In this document: piece after piece, positions 9,031-18,982 of the stretch
How the letters are laid out: every line of letters begins with the position of its first letter
Numbering within the stretch: the first letter of the stretch is position 1
NCBI GenBank assembly: GCA_947495575.1
Contig: CANLZL010000011.1
Coordinates: 1-46,873 of the forward strand
Source of the DNA: an uncultured Nioella sp.
GTDB taxonomy: Bacteria > Pseudomonadota > Alphaproteobacteria > Rhodobacterales > Rhodobacteraceae
DNA: 46,873 bases
Reading direction: 5' to 3'
Position numbers and translations under genes: made by a program
Notes under the pieces: model-generated
The model's input: the letters and a program-made list of their open reading frames with translations, nothing else
What the model was told of the DNA's origin: nothing
The model's database searches: none

Positions 9031-10238
9031 TGGCGCGAGCATTTTTGGTTGTTCTGGATAGCGTCGGTTGCGGCGGTGCGCCCGATGCGGCAGAGTTTTT
9101 CAACAATGGTGTGCCAGATACCGGCGCAAACACGCTTGCACATATCGCACAGGCATGTGCCAAAGGGCAGGCGGAAACTGGCCGGTCTGGTGGGTTGCGC
9201 CTGCCAAATCTCGACAATCTTGGACTGGGTGCCGCAACCCGGCTGGCCTCGGGCGATGAAACACCAGGATTGGCCGCTGACCCCAGTGGTTTGTGGGGGG
9301 CGGCCACGGAAATCAGTGCTGGCAAAGATACACCGTCGGGCCATTGGGAACTGGCGGGTCTGCCTGTGCCCTGGGATTGGGGATATTTCCCAAAATCTAA
9401 CCCGTGCTTTCCCGACGATGTGGTGGAGGCAGTAAAACAACTGGCGGGCGTTGAGGGCATTCTGGGCAATCGCCATGCTTCGGGCACTTTGATCATTGAA
9501 GAGGAAGGCGCGCGACATCTGCAAACCGGCTGGCCCATCTGTTACACGTCGGTCGACAGCGTATTTCAGATCGCAGCCCACGAAGATCGTTTCGGCTTGG
9601 ATCGCCTTTTGGCATTGTGCGAGGGATTGGCCCCACTGTTGCATGAGCGAAAAATCGGACGTGTGATTGCGCGGCCTTTTGTGGGTGAACCTGGAAATTT
9701 TCAACGTACGCCAAACCGCAAGGACTACGCGATTGAACCACCTGCGCCCACTCTGACAGATTGGGTTCAAGGGGCGGGGCGCAAGGTCTATGCCATTGGC
9801 AAGATTGGCGATATTTTCTCCATGCGCGGGATTGACGATCTTCGGAAAGGGCCTGATGCCAAGCTAATGACCCATCTGTCGGATCTTGTAGATGAGGCGG
9901 AGGAGGGCAGTCTGACTTTTGCCAATTTCGTTGAGTTCGACAGCATTTATGGCCACAGACGAGACGTGTCAGGCTATGCGCGGCAACTGGAATGGTTTGA
10001 TGCCCAGATCGGTCTCATTCTGGACCGGTTGCGACCGGACGACCTGATGATCTTTACGGCCGATCACGGAAATGACTCGACATGGATAGGCACGGATCAC
10101 ACCCGTGAGCGCGTTCCCGTGCTTGGCAAAGGCCCTTATTCGGGGCAGATAGGGCTGGTTGCCTTTGCCGATGTCGCCGCCTCAATCGCGGCGCATCTGG
10201 GCGTAAAGGCCCAAGGTCCAGGGCGGAGTTTCCTATGA
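9030..10238 (+). CDS. deoB: Phosphopentomutase
   Basis: A 402-aa alkaline-phosphatase-superfamily mutase that interconverts (deoxy)ribose 1- and 5-phosphates. Metal ligands and the phosphothreonine are visible: Asp10 in LVVLDSVGCGG, Thr101 in GKDTPSGHWE, and the metal block ADHGNDSTWIGTDHTRE near residue 345. The start codon shares the last base of the deoA stop (TAATG). It links the phosphorylases of this operon to the pentose phosphate pathway. It overlaps add by 4 bp. Confidence 0.95.
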   Translation: MARAFLVVLDSVGCGGAPDAAEFFNNGVPDTGANTLAHIAQACAKGQAETGRSGGLRLPNLDNLGLGAATRLASGDETPGLAADPSGLWGAATEISAGKDTPSGHWELAGLPVPWDWGYFPKSNPCFPDDVVEAVKQLAGVEGILGNRHASGTLIIEEEGARHLQTGWPICYTSVDSVFQIAAHEDRFGLDRLLALCEGLAPLLHERKIGRVIARPFVGEPGNFQRTPNRKDYAIEPPAPTLTDWVQGAGRKVYAIGKIGDIFSMRGIDDLRKGPDAKLMTHLSDLVDEAEEGSLTFANFVEFDSIYGHRRDVSGYARQLEWFDAQIGLILDRLRPDDLMIFTADHGNDSTWIGTDHTRERVPVLGKGPYSGQIGLVAFADVAASIAAHLGVKAQGPGRSFL

Positions 10239-11218
10239 AAAACATACCAAAGCTCGAGCTGCATTTGCATATCGAAGGTGCGGCCCCGCCCGCGTTCATC
10301 CGCGGTCTGGCGGCAGAAAAGAAAGTGGATCTGAGCCGGATATTTACTGAAGACGGGCATTACGCCTACCGCGATTTCAACCACTTCCTGAAAGTCTATG
10401 AGGCCGCGACCAGCGTTTTGACCGGACCGGCCGAATTTGCCCGCCTGGTCACGGCCGTATTGGAAGAAAGCGCCAGTCACGGCGTGATCTACACCGAAAG
10501 CTTCCTGAGCCCCGATTTCTGCGGCGGGGGCGATTTGGGTGCATGGCGCGAATACCTTCATGCGATTGAAGAAGCGGCGGAAAAGGCTGAACGCGACATG
10601 GGGATCACCATGCGCGGTATCATCACCTGCATTCGCCATTTGGGTCCGGAAAAGTCGCGTCCGATTGCGGAATGTGCGGCTGAAACCGCGGGTGGATTTA
10701 TCACCGGCTTCGGTATGGGCGGCGATGAGATGACAGGAAAGCAACGCGATTTCTCATGGGCCTTTGACTGCGCACGAGAGGCCGGTTTACGCCTGACCAC
10801 ACATGCGGGCGAATGGGGCGGCGCGGCAGAGGTGCGTGGCGCGATCAACGATCTGGGCGTAGAACGCGTGGGCCATGGCGTGATGGCGATTGATGATCTT
10901 GGTCTCGTGGATGAGATTGCAGAAAATGGCGTGACGCTGGAATGCTGTCCGGGGTCGAATGTCTTTCTTGGCGTCTACAAAACATGGGATACGCATCCGA
11001 TTGAAAAGCTGCGCGAGCGGGGCGTCAAAGTCACGGTTTCAACCGATGACCCACCTTTCTTCCGCACCAATATGACGCGCGAATATGAATTGCTGAATAA
11101 AACCTTCGGTTGGGACGAAGCGGTCTTTACCGAAGTGAATCAAAATGCGCTGGCGGCGGCGTTCTGCGATGACGCGACCCGCGAAAAGCTGGCCAATAGA
11201 CTTGAGGGGACATCATGA
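10235..11218 (+). CDS. add: Adenosine deaminase
   Basis: A 327-aa TIM-barrel metalloenzyme that converts adenosine and deoxyadenosine to inosine forms. Zinc ligands are in [10 protein letters not shown] (His10, His12), HAGEWGG (His about 190, with the catalytic Glu of the family) and STDDPP near 269-274. Family members of the adenine deaminase subgroup look similar, but the presence in a nucleoside operon and the HAGE context favour adenosine as substrate. It overlaps deoB and upp by ATGA junctions. Confidence 0.9.
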   Translation: MKNIPKLELHLHIEGAAPPAFIRGLAAEKKVDLSRIFTEDGHYAYRDFNHFLKVYEAATSVLTGPAEFARLVTAVLEESASHGVIYTESFLSPDFCGGGDLGAWREYLHAIEEAAEKAERDMGITMRGIITCIRHLGPEKSRPIAECAAETAGGFITGFGMGGDEMTGKQRDFSWAFDCAREAGLRLTTHAGEWGGAAEVRGAINDLGVERVGHGVMAIDDLGLVDEIAENGVTLECCPGSNVFLGVYKTWDTHPIEKLRERGVKVTVSTDDPPFFRTNMTREYELLNKTFGWDEAVFTEVNQNALAAAFCDDATREKLANRLEGTS

Positions 11219-11847
11219 AAAATCACCTAACCGTTGTTGATCATCCATTGGTGCAACACAAATTGACGCTGATGCGCGAAAAGGGAACTTCGACCGCGGT
11301 TTTTCGCCAGTTGCTGCGCGAGATCAGCCAGTTGTTGGCCTATGAGGTGACACGCGAGTTGCCGATGACAACGCGCAAAGTTGAAACCCCATTGCAGGAA
11401 ATGGATGCGCCGGTTCTGGCAGGGCGCAAGCTGGCTCTGGTCTCCATCTTACGGGCAGGCAACGGCTTGCTGGATGGTATGTTAGAGCTGATCCCCTCGG
11501 CGCGTGTTGGGTTTGTCGGGCTTTACCGCGATGAAGAGACCCTGAAACCCGTTCAATACTATTTCAAGGTGCCAACGGAATTGAACGACCGGCTGGTTAT
11601 TGCCGTTGATCCGATGTTGGCCACAGGCAACAGTTCGGCCGCTGCGATTGACCTTTTGAAAGAGGCCGGAGCCACCGATATTCGCTTTCTATGCCTATTG
11701 GCAGCGCCAGAGGGTGTGGCCCGAATGAAAGAGGCGCACCCCGATGTGCCCATTGTGACAGCGGCCCTTGATGAGCGCCTGAATGAGAAGGGATATATTG
11801 TTCCGGGGCTAGGGGATGCGGGTGACCGCATGTTTGGCACAAAATAG
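11215..11847 (+). CDS. upp: Uracil phosphoribosyltransferase
   Basis: A 210-aa enzyme that condenses uracil with PRPP to give UMP. The PRPP loop [11 protein letters not shown] lies at about residues 130-140 and the uracil-binding C-terminus [18 protein letters not shown] is complete. It is the last gene of the cdd-deoA-deoB-add-upp operon: cytidine is deaminated, nucleosides are phosphorolysed, and the free uracil is recaptured here. No clear terminator follows within the 66 bp before the next gene. Confidence 0.96.
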   Translation: MKNHLTVVDHPLVQHKLTLMREKGTSTAVFRQLLREISQLLAYEVTRELPMTTRKVETPLQEMDAPVLAGRKLALVSILRAGNGLLDGMLELIPSARVGFVGLYRDEETLKPVQYYFKVPTELNDRLVIAVDPMLATGNSSAAAIDLLKEAGATDIRFLCLLAAPEGVARMKEAHPDVPIVTAALDERLNEKGYIVPGLGDAGDRMFGTK

Positions 11848-11913
11848 GGCTATCCTCTTTACCTGAGCCGCAACCTCTGCCAAAGTTCTCAATATGTTAC
11901 CTTGGGGGGTAAG

Positions 11914-13005
11914 ATGAGAAATTTGTTGGTTGTTTCCGGGTTGGCGCTGACCACAGCGCTGGCATCGCCGGTCTTTTCACAATCTGCTGGCGGGTTGAGC
12001 GGCCCGGCGGAAACGCCGCCCGCGAGCTATAGCAGTACACAATATGTCGACAGTCGCGGCTGCGTCTTTGTCCGAGCAGGGTATGGCGGCAATGTCACTT
12101 GGGTGCCGCGTGTGACGCGTGCCCGTGAACAGATTTGCGGCCAAACTCCGGGCGCGGCCAGCGCTGCGCCGACGGTCGTCGCGGCAGAGCCTGCAGCACC
12201 CGTTCTGACACCGGTTAGTCCTTCGCCATCGTCAAACACAGTAACGGTTTCATTGCCAGTGCCGACGCCCCCCGCGCCCGCGCAAACAATCACTTCGACG
12301 GCGCAACCTGTTACGACATCGGCACCTGTAACTGTCGCAGCAGCGCCAACCAGCAGTTGCCAGGGCTTGCCTGCAGGTGCGTCACAATACATGACCGGGG
12401 CGAATGTGCGATGTGGACCGCAAGCCATCCACCCTGCAGATCGAATGCCGGTGCGGATCGATCCAACTCAGGTTCATCTGACTGTGCGGGTCGTACCACC
12501 AGGGTACCGAAGGGTTTGGGATGACGGTCGACTCAATCAATATCGCGGTCTGGTCGCGGCCACGCCGCAGGGCGATGCGGCCATGGCGCAGGTCTGGTCC
12601 GACACGGTGCCGCGTGTACCAATTGAGCCTTCGGCGGATGGTATTGTTGTAAGCCAAAGCTCTCACAGCCCATCGTCAGCGTCGCTTGTCGTTACCCGCG
12701 CGTCATCAACGCCGGATGTTGCAGCAGAAGTGGCACCCGGCCAAGATGCACAGGCGCCAGTGACCATTTCGGTTCGCCCAGGGCATCGCTATGTGGAAGT
12801 GGCCAGTTTCCGTGACAGGGAAGCAGCAGATCAATTGCGCGCGCAGCTGTTGGCGCAAGGATTGCCCACAAGTCTAGGTGGCGTTGAGCGGGGCGGGTCG
12901 ACCACATACTTGTTGCTGACTGGTCCATATGATAGTTCTCAGGAATTGGGCCGTGCGCTTTATGACGTGCGATCAATGGGCCATAGTGGGGCTGTCACGC
13001 GCTAA
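11914..13005 (+). CDS. Secreted SPOR-domain protein
   Basis: A 363-aa exported protein. Residues 1-22 form a signal peptide (hydrophobic [15 protein letters not shown], cleavage near FSQ). A long Pro/Ala/Thr/Val-rich linker runs from about 75 to 160, and a C-terminal SPOR-like repeat of about 75 residues begins near 288 ([20 protein letters not shown]...). SPOR domains bind glycan strands lacking stem peptides at the division septum, so a periplasmic or envelope role is likely. The start is the ATG at 11914 behind a G-rich site, not the TTG at 11902. It is convergent with the next gene; the function beyond peptidoglycan binding is unknown. Confidence 0.8.
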   Translation: MRNLLVVSGLALTTALASPVFSQSAGGLSGPAETPPASYSSTQYVDSRGCVFVRAGYGGNVTWVPRVTRAREQICGQTPGAASAAPTVVAAEPAAPVLTPVSPSPSSNTVTVSLPVPTPPAPAQTITSTAQPVTTSAPVTVAAAPTSSCQGLPAGASQYMTGANVRCGPQAIHPADRMPVRIDPTQVHLTVRVVPPGYRRVWDDGRLNQYRGLVAATPQGDAAMAQVWSDTVPRVPIEPSADGIVVSQSSHSPSSASLVVTRASSTPDVAAEVAPGQDAQAPVTISVRPGHRYVEVASFRDREAADQLRAQLLAQGLPTSLGGVERGGSTTYLLLTGPYDSSQELGRALYDVRSMGHSGAVTR

Positions 13006-13014
13006 TGATCGCAG

Positions 13015-13036
13015 GCGGGGCCGTTTCAGGCCCCGC
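13015..13036. terminator. Hairpin between convergent genes
   Basis: GCGGGGCC (13015-13022) pairs perfectly with GGCCCCGC (13029-13036) around a 6-nt loop. It sits between the SPOR gene stop and the minus-strand stop at 13026-13028 and overlaps the latter. No T-tract follows on either strand, so factor-independent termination is uncertain. Confidence 0.45.
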
Positions 13037-14042
13037 AGATTTCCTGCAGGGCGATCCAATTCTGATCGGACATGATCGGCGCGCGTAGACGCCCGCGCAT
13101 CGGATCTCCTTCAATCAGGTCGAGCACGGTTTCCCCAGAAAAATCGAGTGCAAAGGCATAAGGTTCTGTGCTGACGCCCGCGCGTTCAAACCGCGCAATA
13201 AGGTCAGATGTCGAAACTTCGGATGGTGGGTTTGTCAGCAAATTCGCGGCCTGAGCCCGCAAATGGCGTTCCTGGATTTCGCCAGTCGTGAGCAGCCGGA
13301 AGGTGGCCAGCAACCCGGCTTCGTCTAGCAGCCGTGCAACCGGGTCCTGCGCAAGGCGACGCACATCTTCGGCCAGCAAGTAACCTGCCAAAACCTCTGG
13401 GCCCTCGTGATCCTCAACCAGCGACCGGTTTACCACCATAATGTTGCCTGGCACATGGGTGGTCGCCTGCGCTGTGGTTGGCAAGACAATGATCTGAGGG
13501 GCGCCCGGTCCAAAGACGGCCGTTGCAAGATTGCGCATCGCCTCGACCCCGGTTTCCTCTGCGCATGGCCTGCCTGCAAGATCTGCCATCCCGGCCAAAA
13601 TCTGCTCTCCAAACACGGCGCGCGCGGCCACCGGCAATACCACTGCCGCCTGCCGCTTTAACGCGCCCGGCAACCACAAGACACATATGAGAATGGTCAG
13701 CAGGCTGAGCCCGGCACCAATCCATAGCCTTAACCTTCCGGGATGAGGGCGCCGCCGCTCGATCACCGTGCGGACCCGTTCAATTGCTGCGATCATATCA
13801 GGCTCGGAAATCTCAAGCAGCTCATCGGCCTCGGCATCCGGTGCATAGAGCGCGGGGCGTTTGCCGGGGTTGAGGCGCTTAACGGCTGGCAATGACCAAT
13901 GAGACAGTGCCGTTTCGGTCATAGAGGAAATAACAAGAGTAGCGTCGCCAAGCGAGACCACCACCTCACGGCGCTGGCTGTCGGGGGTTTCCCGCCAGAG
14001 GCCGGTGGTTTCCAGCCTTTGATAATCGTTCAGCGCTGTCAT
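13026..14042 (-). CDS. Membrane protein resembling an M48 peptidase without its HExxH site
   Basis: A 338-aa protein I cannot name. Residues 1-100 are hydrophilic, one transmembrane helix spans about 105-127 (LWIGAGLSLLTILICVLWLPG), and the rest would be extracytoplasmic if the N-terminus stays inside. Around residues 182-229 the text follows the M48 metallopeptidase pattern (a VLPTTAQATTHVPGNIMVVNRSLVE stretch corresponds to the family's ...AFALPGG.IVVTRGLL, then EVLAGYLLAEDVRR where active members have LAGVLAHELGHV). The zinc-binding HExxH is replaced by LLAEDVRR, so it should be proteolytically inactive. The relation to M48 is an inference from this short alignment. Convergent with the SPOR gene. 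Confidence 0.6.
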   Translation of the reverse strand: MTALNDYQRLETTGLWRETPDSQRREVVVSLGDATLVISSMTETALSHWSLPAVKRLNPGKRPALYAPDAEADELLEISEPDMIAAIERVRTVIERRRPHPGRLRLWIGAGLSLLTILICVLWLPGALKRQAAVVLPVAARAVFGEQILAGMADLAGRPCAEETGVEAMRNLATAVFGPGAPQIIVLPTTAQATTHVPGNIMVVNRSLVEDHEGPEVLAGYLLAEDVRRLAQDPVARLLDEAGLLATFRLLTTGEIQERHLRAQAANLLTNPPSEVSTSDLIARFERAGVSTEPYAFALDFSGETVLDLIEGDPMRGRLRAPIMSDQNWIALQEICGA

Positions 14043-14145
14043 TTGCTCGACTACTGCCTTGTTTTACAGGGCAGATTAGCCGATGGCGGGAATTTGCTCA
14101 ACTTAAAGCTGCCAATTGCGCATAAACAAAGGGATTAGCCCCCGT

Positions 14146-15777
14146 TCATAAACTCTTTGCCAACCCGCGCAGTTCGAATTTCTGGATTTTCCCGGTGGCC
14201 GTTTTGGGCAGGGATTGGAACACCACCCGTTTAGGAGTTTTGAACCCCGCCAATCGGTCGCGTAGATAGGTGACAATTTCGGTTTCAGAGGTTTCCGCGC
14301 CGGGCATAAGTTCCACAAAGGCGCAGGGAACCTCGCCCCATTTCTCATCCGGTTTGGCGACCACGGCACAGAGTGACACAGCCGGGTGATGCATCAGAGC
14401 GGCCTCAACCTCTACCGATGAGATGTTTTCGCCGCCAGAAATGATGATGTCCTTTGCGCGATCCGTTACTTGCACGTAGCTGTCTGAGTGCTGGACGGCG
14501 ATATCGCCTGAATGAAAATAGCCGCCTGCAAAGGCCTCTGCTGTGGCTTCGGGGTTTTTATAATACCCTTTCATGACGGAATTGCCGCGGATCATGATTT
14601 CGCCTGGGCTATCGCCGTCTTGAGGGACTTGGGCCAATTTGCTGTCGGTTACGACAACCGGCTCCATATTCGGCAGCGCGATGCCTTGGCGCGCCTTCAA
14701 CGCAGCGCGATCCTCATCGGTGGCCTCGGCCCAATCAGTGTCTTTCCACATGCTGTAGGTGCAATGACCGAAGGTCTCGGTCAGGCCGTAAACCTGCGTG
14801 ACATTGAAGCCCATCGGTTCAATAGCGGCAAGTATGGCCGGGGCAGGAGGGGCGCCTGCGGTCATCACTTCGACCGTACGGTTCAGTGGCCTGCGATCGG
14901 CCTCGTCTGCGTTTACGATCATGCTGAGTACAATCGGCGCGCCACCAAAATGGGTCACACCGTCATCGGCAATAGCGTCATAGATGGCCTTGGCGCTGAC
15001 ATCGCGGCAGCAGACCACCGTCCCGCCAAGCGCGGGCAACATCCAAGTGTGGCACCAGTTGTTGCAATGAAAGAATGGAACGATTGCTAAAATACGAGGA
15101 TGCATCGGCAGACGCCACGCGATGGGAGTGCCAAGCGTCAAAAGATAGGCACCTCGGTGATGATAAACGACCCCTTTCGGACGGCCAGTTGTGCCCGAGG
15201 TGTAGTTCAGTGCGAGGCTTTCCCATTCGTCTTCAGGCATTATCCAATCAAAGTCAGGATCGCCTTCGGCCAAAAATGCCTCGTAGGTCAGATGTCGGCC
15301 TGACGGGGGGTGGCCCGCCTGCTCATCTGGTACTTCTACAAGAAGCGGGCGGGTGTCGCCGGGCAGGGCCGCAATGGCCTCTTCCGCTTTGTTCAGAAAT
15401 TGAGTGTCGACCAAAACCACTGACGCTTCTCCATGGTCCAGGATATAGGTCAGTGTGTCTGTCTCCAGCCTCATATTGATCGTGTTGAGGACAGCGCCAC
15501 AGGCGGGAACGCCAAACAGGGCCTCGGCCTGAGCAGGGACATTTGGCATTAAGGTCGCGACCACGTCGCCGGGTTTTACACCGCGCCCGGCCAGGGCTGA
15601 TGCAAGGCGGCTGACACGCGCATGGTAATCTGTATAGGTCAGGCGCAGATCGCCATAAACCAGCGCCTCTTGATCGGGGAACACAATCCGTGCAGTGGCC
15701 AGATGAGATAACGGCGTCAGCGGCACGTAATTGGCCGCGGTCTTTTCAAGCCCCGTTTCGTCCTTCATCCAGCCCAT
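14146..15777 (-). CDS. AMP-binding acyl-CoA synthetase
   Basis: A 543-aa cytoplasmic ligase that activates a carboxylic acid to its CoA ester through an acyl-adenylate. The nucleotide loop YTSGTTGRPKG is at residues 192-202 and the C-terminal lysine at K530 (LPKTATGKIQK). The size and N-terminus (NYVPLTPLSHL) place it in the medium/long-chain or methylmercaptopropionate-CoA ligase (DmdB-like) group; chain specificity cannot be read here. The start at 15777 follows GAGGGAGGG. It lies downstream of the fadJ-type gene, but a terminator between them suggests its own promoter. Confidence 0.85.
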   Translation of the reverse strand: MGWMKDETGLEKTAANYVPLTPLSHLATARIVFPDQEALVYGDLRLTYTDYHARVSRLASALAGRGVKPGDVVATLMPNVPAQAEALFGVPACGAVLNTINMRLETDTLTYILDHGEASVVLVDTQFLNKAEEAIAALPGDTRPLLVEVPDEQAGHPPSGRHLTYEAFLAEGDPDFDWIMPEDEWESLALNYTSGTTGRPKGVVYHHRGAYLLTLGTPIAWRLPMHPRILAIVPFFHCNNWCHTWMLPALGGTVVCCRDVSAKAIYDAIADDGVTHFGGAPIVLSMIVNADEADRRPLNRTVEVMTAGAPPAPAILAAIEPMGFNVTQVYGLTETFGHCTYSMWKDTDWAEATDEDRAALKARQGIALPNMEPVVVTDSKLAQVPQDGDSPGEIMIRGNSVMKGYYKNPEATAEAFAGGYFHSGDIAVQHSDSYVQVTDRAKDIIISGGENISSVEVEAALMHHPAVSLCAVVAKPDEKWGEVPCAFVELMPGAETSETEIVTYLRDRLAGFKTPKRVVFQSLPKTATGKIQKFELRGLAKSL

Positions 15778-15845
15778 GCGAAACCCTCCCTCGTCGCAAA
15801 CACCGATTGCAGTGGTGAAGTATTGGGCAGGGTTTCAATAAAAAG

Positions 15846-15887
15846 AAAGGGGCAGAATGGCTCCGCCCCTTTAAATGTCTGACATTT
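15846..15887 (-). terminator. Terminator after the fadJ-type gene, with an adjoining palindrome
   Basis: On the minus strand AAAGGGGC (15865-15872) pairs with GCCCCTTT (15846-15853) over an 11-nt loop, followed by a T-rich CTTTTTATT tail. Next to it, between the hairpin and the fadJ stop, AAATGTC-T-GACATTT (15873-15887) is a perfect palindrome. Confidence 0.7.
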
Positions 15888-15895
15888 GACCCGGT

Positions 15896-18097
15896 TCAGG
15901 CGGCTTTCTTGGCCACCGGGCCAAAGCGACCGTAGAAACTCTCCCCTTTTTCGGCCATTTCGCGCAGAAGATCGGGACAGGCGAATCGTTCTCCATAGGC
16001 CTCGGTCAGGTCGTCGCAACGCTCCGCCGCATAGGGTGCGCCAAGGATATCCAGCCAGCTGAACGGCCCGCCAGACCATGGGGCAAATCCCCAGCCTAAG
16101 ATCGCGCCAACATCGCCTTCCCGGATATCGGTCAATACGCCGTCTTGCAGGGCGCGAACCGCCTCAAGCGCCTGTGAAAAGAGTAGGCGATGCTGAACTT
16201 CGACCAAGTCGGGCTGATCCTCGGCCAACGGATATTGTTCGCCCAGACCGCTCCATAGCCCCTGGCGCTTGCCAGCCTCATCGTAGGAATAGAACCCGGC
16301 CTTGGCTTTGCGGCCCATGCGGCCCGCTTCGGCCAGGCCGAACACAACCTCGGCGGGGACGTCATCCGGATAGGCATCCCCCATAGCCTCTTTGGTGGCT
16401 TTAGCAATTTTGACAGCAAGATCCACAGAAGTTTCGTCGATAAGCTGCAATGGCCCCAATGGCATTCCCACCAGTTTGGCCGCATTTTCGATCAAGGCCG
16501 GAGCCACACCTTCTGCCACCATTCTGATCCCCTCGTTGCCATAGGGAAGGATGCAACGATTGGCGTAAAAGAAGCGCGCATCGTTGACAACGATTGGGGT
16601 TTTTCGGATCTGACGCACAAAGTCGAGCGCCTTGGCCACGGCCCGATCTCCGGTTTCCTTGCCTTTGATGATCTCAACCAGCAGCATCTTGTCCACTGGG
16701 CTGAAGAAGTGAATGCCGATGAACTGTCCAGGTCGGGCGCTGGCCTTTGCCAATTCACTTATCGGCAGGGTTGACGTGTTGGAGGCAAAGATCGCGTCCG
16801 ATGGGATTACGGCTTCGGCCTGTGCGGTGACCTTTGCTTTGACGCCGGGGTCCTCAAAAACGGCCTCAACGATCAGGTCGCAGCCCTTTAGAGCTCCGTA
16901 ATCGGTGGTTGCAGTGATCAGGTCCAGCGTTGCGGCCTTCTGTTCTTCGGTCACCTTTTTGCGTTTGATGCCTGTGTCGAGGATGGATTCGGAATGGGCT
17001 TTGCCGCGGTCCGCGCCGTCCTGATCGGCGTCGATCAAGACCACCTCTATCCCGGCCTTGGCTGAGACATAAGCGATACCCGCCCCCATCATGCCGGCCC
17101 CAAGGATGCCGACCTTCCGGACGGCCTGATCTTCTACGGCAGGTCGGTTCGCGCCCTTTTCCAAGGCCTCCTTGTTGATGAACAATGAGCGGATCATGGC
17201 GGAAGAAGAGGGGTTCATCAGCACGTTGACGAAATTGCGTGCCTCAACCTTTAGCGCGGTGTCAAAGGGTACCAATGCGCCCTCATAAACCGCTTGAAGC
17301 AGCGCCTTGGCCGCCGGGTAAACGCCTTTGGTCTTGCCGTTGATCATGGCGCTTGCACCCACAAAAGTCATGAACCCACCGGGTGTGTAGGGCGCACCGC
17401 CGGGCATTTTATAGCCCTTCTCATCCCATGGTTTTACAATCTTGGGTTCGGACAGAACCCATTGGCGGGCTGTTTCCAAAAGGTCATCTGGCGCCACAAC
17501 TTCGTCAATCAGACCAGCCATCTTGGCCTTCTTCGGATCGCAAAGCTTGCCCTCCAGAAGATAAGGCGAGGCCGCCATCGCGCCCATTTTGCGGGAAAGG
17601 CGCGTCGTGCCGCCCATGCCCGGGAAGATGCCAACAAGGATTTCAGGCAGGCCGATCTTGGCTTTGGGATTGTCGGCAGCAAAGATACGGTGGCAGGCCA
17701 GTGGAATTTCCAGACCAATGCCCAGACCCGTGCCCGGCATGGCGCAGGCAATGGGCTTGCCGCCTTTATTGGTCTTGGGGTCCATCCCCGCACGTTCAAT
17801 CTTTCTGAGCAGGCCATGCATACGCATCAGCCCATCCATCAACCCTTGTGCTGGGTTACCACCTGCCATTTCCTTCATCTTGGCTATGATGTTGAGATCC
17901 ATGCCGCCGGCAAAGCTGCCGGGCTTGCCCGAAGTGATCACAGCGCCTTTGATGGCGTCATTGGCCAGCACGTCGTCGATGATCGCATCGAGCTGGTCAA
18001 TTGCCTCCATGTTTAGCACGTTCATACTTTTGCCCGGTGTGTCCCAGATGATGATGGCAACGCCATCGGCATCCACGGTCTTGGTGAAATTGGTCAT
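15896..18097 (-). CDS. fadJ: Multifunctional enoyl-CoA hydratase / 3-hydroxyacyl-CoA dehydrogenase
   Basis: A 733-aa beta-oxidation enzyme. The N-terminal crotonase domain has the oxyanion segment SFAGGMDL (61-68) and the two catalytic glutamates in GLEIPLACH (E130) and LPEILVGIFPG (E152). The NAD-binding dehydrogenase domain begins with GAGMMGAG (333-340), and the catalytic histidine is in GIHFFSPV (H463). Two 3HCDH C-terminal repeats follow. The ATG is preceded by AGGAGGTAAC. It is separated from the thiolase by three small genes that read the same way, with only 22 bp between the GFA gene and this one. FadB versus FadJ naming is by similarity; the role is the same. Confidence 0.93.
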   Translation of the reverse strand: MTNFTKTVDADGVAIIIWDTPGKSMNVLNMEAIDQLDAIIDDVLANDAIKGAVITSGKPGSFAGGMDLNIIAKMKEMAGGNPAQGLMDGLMRMHGLLRKIERAGMDPKTNKGGKPIACAMPGTGLGIGLEIPLACHRIFAADNPKAKIGLPEILVGIFPGMGGTTRLSRKMGAMAASPYLLEGKLCDPKKAKMAGLIDEVVAPDDLLETARQWVLSEPKIVKPWDEKGYKMPGGAPYTPGGFMTFVGASAMINGKTKGVYPAAKALLQAVYEGALVPFDTALKVEARNFVNVLMNPSSSAMIRSLFINKEALEKGANRPAVEDQAVRKVGILGAGMMGAGIAYVSAKAGIEVVLIDADQDGADRGKAHSESILDTGIKRKKVTEEQKAATLDLITATTDYGALKGCDLIVEAVFEDPGVKAKVTAQAEAVIPSDAIFASNTSTLPISELAKASARPGQFIGIHFFSPVDKMLLVEIIKGKETGDRAVAKALDFVRQIRKTPIVVNDARFFYANRCILPYGNEGIRMVAEGVAPALIENAAKLVGMPLGPLQLIDETSVDLAVKIAKATKEAMGDAYPDDVPAEVVFGLAEAGRMGRKAKAGFYSYDEAGKRQGLWSGLGEQYPLAEDQPDLVEVQHRLLFSQALEAVRALQDGVLTDIREGDVGAILGWGFAPWSGGPFSWLDILGAPYAAERCDDLTEAYGERFACPDLLREMAEKGESFYGRFGPVAKKAA

Positions 18098-18119
18098 GTC
18101 GTTACCTCCTCAAAGGCGT

Positions 18120-18512
18120 TCAATCGGGGCTGGGGACGCTTGCATGGTCCCATGGCTGCTTTTCATCGGCAAAGAAGATGCGATCAGGAGTGACCGCGGC
18201 GGGATCGTCCAAAGCGCCAGCAAGCACCATTACGATGCCATCCGCGCGGGTTGTCGTGCCGAAAATGGGACATCCGCAGGCGGGGCAGAAGACTTTGGTA
18301 ACTGTTGTCCCGGCAGGTGTTTGGCGCTCCCAACGGGCCGTTTCGCCGGTAACGGAAAACGCGTCCCGGTCGTGGCAGAATTGCGCGGCGTGACCTGAGC
18401 CGGTCATGTGCTGGCAATCGCGGCATTGGCAGAGAAAGGCAAATCGCGGGGCACCATTCGCCGCAAATCGCACTTGACCGCATGCACACCCGCCTGTCCG
18501 GTCGCTACTCAT
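18120..18512 (-). CDS. GFA-family (CENP-V/Gfa-like) zinc protein
   Basis: A 130-aa protein of the glutathione-dependent formaldehyde-activating (GFA) fold. Zinc-type cysteines are in GGCACG (N-terminus), CQCRDC and CPACGCP. The family is broadly annotated, and most members are not proven formaldehyde enzymes, so a specific reaction is not claimed. Its ATG overlaps the cupin stop by 4 bp, and it precedes fadJ by 22 bp, so it belongs to the thiolase-fadJ operon. Confidence 0.85.
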   Translation of the reverse strand: MSSDRTGGCACGQVRFAANGAPRFAFLCQCRDCQHMTGSGHAAQFCHDRDAFSVTGETARWERQTPAGTTVTKVFCPACGCPIFGTTTRADGIVMVLAGALDDPAAVTPDRIFFADEKQPWDHASVPSPD

Positions 18513-18982
18513 GCGTCGCCTCCCGTCAAGGGTGAGCCGTCCTTGCGTTTGAACTCAAATCCGTTCTGGTCGGATGTCACCATCATATCGATATCGCTGT
18601 ACCACGCGGTCTCGGTCGCCGTGCGTGTGCCAATGACCAGAAACCGGGCTTCAACTTTGCTGCGGTTTTCCAGACAGTGCCCATTGGCGACACCCGCTTT
18701 GAAGGCCGCACAGTCGCCCGCGACAAGGTCAACCGGGCCATCATCTTCAATCAGGGTGCAGGTCCCCGACAAGACCACGACAAATTCGTCCTGCTCTTGA
18801 TGCCAGTGCCGAAGCGATGACTTTGCTCCGGGTTTCAGAATGACAATATTGGCTCCAAATTGAGTCAGACCGCCCGCGTCACCTGCACGTATACTGCTGC
18901 GACCACCCATCGCGTTGGCAAAGGGGGCGGGGTAGCCGGACCCAGTGCGCAGCGGTACGCTGGATAGATCAATCTTTGGCAT
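18509..18982 (-). CDS. Single-domain cupin protein
   Basis: A 157-aa protein with a cupin barrel. The metal motif is readable: His59 and His61 in RHWHQEQDE, Glu66, then LSGTCTLIEDDGPVDL and a second motif with a histidine in GVANGHCLEN. This suggests a metal-binding small-molecule enzyme or binding protein. The ligand cannot be inferred. The start codon follows the upstream TAA without a gap (TAAATG), with AGGAG inside the preceding gene, pointing to translational coupling. It lies in the thiolase-fadJ operon. Confidence 0.8.
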   Translation of the reverse strand: MPKIDLSSVPLRTGSGYPAPFANAMGGRSSIRAGDAGGLTQFGANIVILKPGAKSSLRHWHQEQDEFVVVLSGTCTLIEDDGPVDLVAGDCAAFKAGVANGHCLENRSKVEARFLVIGTRTATETAWYSDIDMMVTSDQNGFEFKRKDGSPLTGGDA

